From NCBI GenBank assembly GCA_963966185.1, contig CAWZYM010000272.1, forward strand, positions 603,501 to 667,500: 64,000 nucleotides of DNA, in the 5' to 3' direction. The stretch comes from Rhabditoides inermis (taxonomy: Eukaryota > Nematoda > Chromadorea > Rhabditida > Rhabditidae). Positions 58,376 through 64,000 of the stretch are shown here, piece after piece. Position 1 is the stretch's first letter, and every line of letters starts with the position of its first letter. The notes below the pieces were generated by a model. That model saw nothing but the letters and a program-made list of their open reading frames with translations, searched no databases and was not told the origin of the DNA. Position numbers and translations under genes: made by a program.

Positions 58376-59489
58376 TCTTCCTCTTCCTCTTTCTCTTTTC
58401 CTCTTTCTCTTTCTCTCTACCGTAAGTAAATTGTGTCGCAAAAGACTACTGTCGAGACAGCGTAATGCTATTAGTCACCCACCTAGAAGCACCATTTGGA
58501 CGGTCGGCGTGTCGTCCTCGAATTGCAGCTCCACTAGCGCCACCTAAATGGTATGGTGTCGTTGTTATCTCTCTCTCTTTCTTTTTTTGCTCCTTCTCTC
58601 TCTCTCTCTCTCTCGCACACACTCACTCTCTCTCTCTCTCTCCCCCCCCCTCCCTCCCTCCCTCTCTCTCTCTCTCCCTCTCTCCCCCCCCCCTTCTCTC
58701 GTCCTACCATGGCGAATCCGGCGAGCATGGCCGAGTTCCGGATCGTCGTTCGCAGCTGTGCCCGGCTGAGGTCGTAGCTGTGCTGCTCGTACACGTCCAA
58801 CTCGCCCCGAAGCCTCGAGAAGCGACAATTATGACGTGTTGTAGTTGTATGTACTCGATGCTACCTCATGATAAGCTCATGACTGATGGTCTCTTTTTTA
58901 TCGAGTGAGTATAATTAGTACTCAGCCTATCAGCTCTTCGAAACAGCTCGTGAACGTTGTCACCATTCTCACTTCACACTCAATGCTAGATCCAGGTAGT
59001 TGCGATTTGATGCGGAACTAGTGAATGTAACTTGGTGTGGTCGACACAACTGATTCTGATAGAACTCACTCCACAGAGCTGTGATGTTGAACGTTACATA
59101 AAGACTACTGCTTAGATTCTCACTGTTTGATTGTGGACGTTCGACTGGGTCGCTGATGTGTCGGAGAATCGGACCGAGCGTTCTGAACCGCTTTTTGACC
59201 ATCTTATAATGTCATCTTCACGACACACCTTGGCGGTGGCTGCTCCCAGGCGATCGAGCGATGCGATGCTGTCGACTAATAGCGCATTCAGGTTCGGGTC
59301 TGCAATCGATCATGGATGTTGCAAAGATGATAATATATTATGATATTATGATGGCATTGATGGCATGGCATCATGGCTATATGGCTATACGGCTTTATGG
59401 CTATATATGGCTATAATAATATCATAATATCAACGATATTATGATGGCATGCACTCACCCAATCGACTACAGCTATTCGTCCGCTTCAT
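55422..59489 (-). CDS. ORAI calcium-channel paralogue 2
   Basis: ORAI forms the pore of the store-operated calcium channel in the plasma membrane, opened by STIM. Exons recognised: 59459-59489 (MKRTNSCSRL), 59229-59299, an exon ending at 58708 (5' edge about 58,820 and unresolved), 58483-58543, 58172-58289, 57858-57997, 55558-55643 and 55422-55487. TM1 reads RNSAMLAGFAMVALVELQFE across two exons, with Arg, Val and Glu where human Orai1 has R91, V102 and E106. TM2 has the conserved His (VSVHLVALMIS). SPHIKLK joins FFIDLSW, matching the family's SPHERLH-W loop. TM4 has VPVLLAIFVISY, and the tail carries DSFKHFFEG. The exon between 59,228 and 58,820 is not settled (59,119-59,202 is a candidate). 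The 2.2-kb intron before the TM4 exon holds a decayed receptor gene. Confidence 0.85.
55703..55868. repeat. 160-bp dispersed repeat, copy 2
   Basis: Starts CTATAGTCCGCGCCAAAGCG and ends GAGTATAGAATTATAG, so the outer bases are weakly inverted. Inside the long ORAI paralogue 2 intron. Confidence 0.75.
56318..57631 (-). pseudogene. SRSX-like receptor nested in ORAI intron, truncated
   Basis: Exons matching the intact 49-52 kb gene: 56318-56464 (TM7, LCGLVCFAQNYYVSF), 56508-56627 (TM6, SAWIATILLCYFSNALDI), 57116-57240 (inner loop ending KKRLSERTQKESF), 57282-57369 (TM5), an exon starting 57532 (TM4), and only the last bases of the TM3 exon (AILTPLR, about 57,605-57,631). The 160-bp repeat cuts it off at 57,627. 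Exons 1-2 are absent. In the TM5 exon the reading frame shifts about 16 bases in (TATVWI in one frame, then VAILLDVLAILGSVYWIV in another). The TM6 and TM7 exons look intact. It is on the same strand as the host gene. Confidence 0.75.
57627..57785. repeat. 160-bp dispersed repeat, copy 3
   Basis: Same sequence as 33,365 and 55,703. It abuts the truncated TM3 exon of the nested receptor. Confidence 0.8.
58335..58700. repeat. (CT)n and (CCCT)n tracts in ORAI paralogue 2 introns
   Basis: Two pyrimidine tracts, 58,335-58,420 and 58,590-58,700, fill the introns on either side of the 61-bp TM1 exon. Confidence 0.9.
59334..59450. repeat. Low-complexity ATGGCTAT / ATTATGAT tract
   Basis: Degenerate repeats of ATGGCTAT and GATATTATGA in the first intron of ORAI paralogue 2. 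Confidence 0.8.
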
Positions 59490-59779
59490 GCCGTCGAATC
59501 GTTGAGTTCACAGAGAAACTCGTGTCCACAATCTACGATCCCACCCCTCTCACCGATCATTGTTCACTCGCGAGATCAAACTTCTAATTCTCCCGTCTGC
59601 GCACCTCATGAGGAAATGCCAAAGTAAACAACACCCCCTCCCCTCTCACTCACTCAAACACCGCGCGTTTTGTTGCGTTCGGAACTGTTTGGTAACTGTT
59701 TCCGTAGCACAATGAACGACCACTGATGATGTAAAATGGTTTATGAGTTTTTTTACACGTGTACAGTCGGCTCGCCAGG

Positions 59780-60057
59780 TCAGGTCATCACTTTTCGAGG
59801 AGCCATCTTTGAGAAACTCTCATCTTCGAAGTAGTGTTTGAACGAATCCACCTGAAACGCAGTTCATTTATGAGTGACAAGTCATAATATGATGAACTCA
59901 CTTTCTCGTGGAACCTGCTAATCGTGTGAGTGACGCGGATCTGATGTATCCAAATAGAAATGACAACAAACGCCACGAGAACCGGCACTGAAACGAGGTG
60001 TTTCGGTTTTGAACAATGAAAAAATACTGAGAGAGAGAGAGAGAGAGAACAAGGGAA

Positions 60058-60123
<66 letters not shown>

Positions 60124-60731
60124 TTCGCACACACCAATCATAGCCGTCGTCACGTATGCGGCGGCGTTGTAGTTGACGGCGTGAAATTTGACGAAGAATA
60201 TGACGCCGACTTGCACGAGAAAGAGCAGCAGACCGAGGCACGTCGAAAAGAACCAGCAGAGGTCGATGAAGAACCTCAATCCGCATCGTCGATGCTATCA
60301 TTTCGTGATTCCGTTTGTGTTTTTACTCGCACTGACGCAAGCTCTATACACTGCAGTTTTGTATTTTGTGCTGCTTATTGAACACTAAGCATGCTAATTC
60401 TAACAAAAGTAGATAGAACTTGTCGGCACACTTTCAAAGTATGTAAACTAAAAATCAAACTGTCGTTAGAAAAAGTACGATGACAAGACGCGGTATGAGA
60501 AACGACAGACTTGAGTCGTACGTGGGGCGAGTCGCGGGTGCACCGGGTGGCAGTCATGTGCGGGAGGATACAGGTGGAGATGAGGAGAGCCAGAATGTGC
60601 ACGGACACGTTCAGCGTCACCACCACACCTGAAAGCATCTCTCTCTCTCTCCCCCTCTCTCTCTCTCTCTATTTCGATATGACCTTTCGCAACTTTCTGG
60701 AGACAACCAACCACCACAAACAAAGAGAGAG

Positions 60732-60771
<40 letters not shown>

Positions 60772-61578
60772 CATTATTATGAAGACGAAAAAACTCACCC
60801 ATGATGATGAACTGTTCGTGGGGTGTGTTGGTCTCGTACTGCAGTTCGACGAGTGCTGTCATGGCGAACCCGGCCAGCATGGCCGAGTTGTGTGTGGACG
60901 ATCGGAGCTGTGCCCGCGCCAGCTCGTACGCGTACCTCTCACACACGTCCAGCGACCCGCGAGCCCTGTTAAAGCAATATGTCCTCGTGTACTCCATGGC
61001 CCGGAACTGAACAGTCAGGACTCGCGCCGCACTGTTCCAGCCAAGGAGCCCCAATACCCCACTGTAGGATTGTGTGTGCTTCCAGATAACCCATCACGCT
61101 ACCATTGTATGTACATGTCGGAATCAGGCTGATAAACAAACAACTCCATGGCGACCGCCACCACTCTCGCTGTGATGTGGTGTCCCTGTCCACGGTTATT
61201 GCACCGCATTTGCTACTGTAACATTTGAGACGGCGAGCATCGACAACCGTTTCACTGTTCCGCATGGCGACTCACTGCTCCAGGGTGGGCGGAGGAGGAG
61301 GAGTGTGCGGGTTCATAGGATAGACGTGCTCGAAATCATCCGGTGAAACTACGGCTCGCTGGCTCTGAAACGTTCACATCCATTGAACCGAACCGTATCG
61401 TCAACGCCCACCTTTCCCGCTGTCGCTCGGCCCAGTTTGTCGAGAGACAAAATGCTGTTTTTCAAGCTCATGATCGTAGACGAATGAGGATCTGAATGAA
61501 TTATGAAAACATTGATTAAAATGCAAACTTACCAAGGGCAGTGCAGCTTCGCGCGCGTTTCAGCTTCGGTAACGGCAT
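59780..61578 (-). CDS. ORAI calcium-channel paralogue 1, complete, 297 aa
   Basis: Eight exons join in phase: 61533-61578, 61412-61491, 61276-61364, 60799-61061, 60511-60628, 60135-60274, 59902-59987 and 59780-59851. The cytosolic N-terminus has a proline run (HTPPPPPTL). Then come the pre-pore helix ELARAQLRSST and TM1 LAGFAMTALVELQYE; TM2 with VSVHILALLISTCILP; the loop SPHVRLK; TM3 with FFIDLCWFFSTCLGLLLFLV; TM4 with VPVLVAFVVISIWIH (the conserved Pro is present); and a C-terminal helix DSFKHYFED. The pore Glu (human E106) is kept, but the aligned gate position V102 is Thr, the basic R91 position is His, and the TM3 acidic position E190 is Gln. Exon lengths from TM2 to TM4 (118, 140, 86 bp) equal those of paralogue 2. 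(CT)n/(GA)n tracts lie in three introns. Confidence 0.9.
60030..60115. repeat. (GA)n tract in ORAI paralogue 1 intron
   Basis: A GAGA run directly after the donor of the TM3 exon. Similar tracts at 60,638-60,672 and 60,724-60,770 occupy the TM1-TM2 intron. Confidence 0.9.
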
Positions 61579-62199
61579 TGTCGCGCATAGAGGGTCACAA
61601 TCGTTGTCTTCCGAGCCATACCCCCACCTACAGTAGATCAATCGATCACTGCGATCAAACACGTGTTCTTAGCGGCATTAGAGATCGGCGAGTAAACAAC
61701 AGTCAAACCGAATAGACACACCCACACACTGTCAAGTAACAAACGCGCTGTTTGCACAGTGAATGGCTGTAAATGAGTTGCAAAAACCGCTGGCACCGCC
61801 GGCTTGAATAAACGGGACCAAAATTCGAATCCAAATCGTCGCATGTAGAATTGGTTCTCTTTTGAGCGGTGCGGATGCGCCACAAGAGAGCCCCGCAATG
61901 CGTCTAAAAATAAAAAAATGTAAACAGATATCAACTCACTCACGCCAGAAAAGCACTCCTGTGCGTGTAGCACTCCACTATTTTTTCTTTTATTTTTTTC
62001 CGCACCGCCCGATATGATGCTATTCCCAACAAGATATTTTTCTATCCGACTTCTACGTTTCTTCTACTCATTGTAACATCGCATTGCGAATTTTTCTTTC
62101 CAATTTTTCTTAAAGGTCAGCGTAGGTGATTGCGTTATGAGTGTAGTAACAGTACACTTGCTGCATGTTCATGTTGTGTGTGTTGGCAGGAGTTCTTAG
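61579..62199. other. Intergenic, divergent region
   Basis: Lies between the ORAI start (minus) and the glycosyltransferase-like exons (plus). No exon or promoter motif recognised. Confidence 0.4.
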
Positions 62200-62687
62200 T
62201 GGGAGCCGCAGTTTGTGAGGCGCGGCTCAGACCCGCTGTCCGACGAGCACATGCTACAGCGCATCGGAGACCAACAGGCACTCGTGCGTACCAACATATT
62301 GCTTAACTCAGCTGTCACAAAGTTCGCTATAGTCAGACTCTCACGAAATGGCAAGTGCAAAAAAGTGCAAGATCTCGTAACAGATAGGTTGCACTCGGTA
62401 TTGTATTCGACATTAGGTGAAACCTCGGCATCAAAATACGTTATGAACTACAATAATGCGTTTCAATAACCAACATTATCCCTAATGATTATGAAGTCGT
62501 GTTGATTGCAGTGAACCTATACAACCTATTGCAGGTGTACGAGTTCTACGAGTTATGTCGAGCAGGATTCGAGTTCCGTCCGTTATCGCATGTTTTCAAT
62601 GTGCATCGTGGAATCAGAATCAGAATCAGAATATTTATCTCGAATCAAGTAGCACACAATATCGATATGGTATATGGGATATGGTAA
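62200..62687 (+). pseudogene. Glycosyltransferase family 49-like fragment
   Basis: Two phase-0 exons. 62200-62283 encodes WEPQFVRRGSDPLSDEHMLQ and RIGDQQAL; 62535-62687 encodes YEFYELCRAGFEFRPLSHVF followed by NVHRGI. The combination WEP-F ... DE ... AG-F-F ... VF-VHRGI matches my memory of the C-terminal part of LARGE/B4GAT1-type transferases (Pfam Glyco_transf_49), Golgi enzymes that build matriglycan-like sugars. After HRGI the sequence runs into an AATCAG repeat and a stop. No upstream catalytic (DxD) exons were found, so I call it a remnant; a full gene with unseen exons is less likely. Confidence 0.5.
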
Positions 62688-63356
62688 AATACAGTAATAC
62701 AATGCCTACTGCGAGTTCCAACAACACGGATTGCGGTTGTCCCGTGGATGCGTACGTGTTATTGGTGATGCTTGTCATCGCGGAATCAAAACATCGAATA
62801 GCGACATGGATCGAGCCATACAAAACAATCAGAAACACTACAGAACTAGGTAAGCAAACCTGACTTAATCATTTGTTTTTTTAAGTGTGGTGCGTGGATT
62901 CAATGCGCGAATGGATCGCCAAAAGATTTGTTTTTAAAATTATTCATTACTATTTTTTCGCATATAACTGACAGGGGCGGAGCCTCAGACTGCTTCCTAC
63001 CACAAAGTATCGTACTTTTTGCATGAACCTGATTCTGGGTGCACTTCTGTTTTGGGCAGGTGACTCTTTCTACGAAGTTCTTTTTTAAGTCGCGTAAAAC
63101 AAATTCTACTTCTACGCAAATCCTCCATAAAAACAATGTCACTACACGAATCGTATCAAATCACCATGTCACGGCACATCATTCGAATATGTTGTTAGCT
63201 AGGTGCTTCGGCAGAAAAAGGCGACACTGTTGACGCTCCACTACTATGCCGACAACATTGCGCCACGTTGAAGACAATCCTGTGAAACTACAAACACTCT
63301 TTCATATTGAGTGAGTGAGTGAGTGAACGTTGTTTGATAGCAGTTGAATAGCGTAC
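62688..63356. other. No gene recognised
   Basis: Only short frames are seen. A GTGAGTGAGTGAGTGA run lies at 63,310-63,325. Confidence 0.4.
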
Positions 63357-63472
63357 CGTCTTTGTTTCGGCATCACTGCTCTCGAGTCGAATAGCCAGCA
63401 GCCAGCTGCCTGCGTATGTCAGACAGCAGAACACCGCCACAGAGACCCCAACGACCATGCCTTGATATGTGG
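63357..63472 (-). CDS. Transmembrane exon of a probable 7TM receptor, partial
   Basis: An internal exon (acceptor TTTTCAAG, donor GTACGC) encodes YQGMVVGVSVAVFCCLTYAG, then SWLLAIRL, a single helix with a short polar tail, like TM5 of chemoreceptors. A possible upstream exon around 63,630-63,720 has an NTT glycosylation-like site. Too little is present to assign a family; the rest may lie outside the window. Confidence 0.35.
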
Positions 63473-64000
63473 CTTGAAAACAGCAATCAGTCATCCGTCG
63501 AATATTCCCACATCTCTTCTGACACGACAATACCGAATGTGCCACAAATGACATTCTTGTCTTTGGGCTCACGACGTTCGACACCCACCCATTGTCATTC
63601 GACACCCACCTTCTGCATATTTTACCGTAGCTGACTACAAATTTCAATTCTGCCGTAGTGTTATGAAGTGCAAAAGTGACGTCGAAGTCTACTAGAAGAA
63701 ACACCTCGCATGGCTCACACACGCAACCTGGTGACAATCGCAACCTGGCTGTACATCGAAGAGCATACTGTACATCGAAGAGCAAGCTGGAGGCATTAAC
63801 GATACCGTATATTTTGGAAAACCTCATGATGAGAACGCTAATGGTGTTCTTTATGAATGATGTCCTCATTATTATAATGTCAAAGATGTATATTTTCGAT
63901 AAACGTTGATTTCGTTAACATGCACGTTAAGAACCATCGCACGTGAAAACCATGAACATTTTTAGTACCCATACTGCTCGACTTTTGATCCTTTGCGTAA

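Overview
This is eukaryotic DNA, almost certainly from a nematode. Every protein-coding gene is broken into short exons by GT-AG introns, many only 45-60 bp long with TTTCAG acceptors. Several start codons sit a few bases after a TTTCAG or TTTTAG, as expected for spliced-leader trans-splicing. The receptors belong to the nematode-specific chemoreceptor families STR, SRH and (probably) SRSX. I cannot name the species. The exon models below were built by hand from splice sites, reading phase and recalled family patterns.

Layout. 0-1.3 kb: a minus-strand seven-transmembrane (7TM) receptor cut by the window edge. 1.4-13 kb: mobile DNA, including a LINE split in two by a Helitron-like element. 13.2-27.0 kb: a plus-strand chemoreceptor cluster with a complete STR gene (345 aa, LINE in intron 2), a decayed second STR-type gene and a complete SRH gene. 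27-37 kb: inverted-repeat elements, a minisatellite, and a small gene joining a truncated RING exon to a coiled coil. 37.9-42.1 kb: a complete 18-exon glutamate-cysteine ligase catalytic-subunit gene (gcs-1 type, 596 aa). 42.5-52.1 kb: two SRSX-like minus-strand receptors, one decayed and one complete; an intron of the complete one is essentially pure tetranucleotide repeat. 52.5-54.9 kb: a receptor-like terminal exon, a Helitron-like element and a C-type lectin remnant. 55.4-61.6 kb: two tandem minus-strand ORAI calcium-channel genes; the downstream one has a decayed SRSX-like gene in its longest intron. 62-64 kb: a glycosyltransferase-49-like remnant and a probable receptor exon.

Functionally the window joins chemosensation (7TM receptors), calcium entry (ORAI) and glutathione synthesis (GCS). 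Nothing suggests that these act as one system; they look like ordinary neighbours in a repeat-rich genome. The most notable points are the unequal pore chemistry of the two ORAI copies, the microsatellites that grow from splice donors, and a Helitron-like family that can be read at base level from one insertion.
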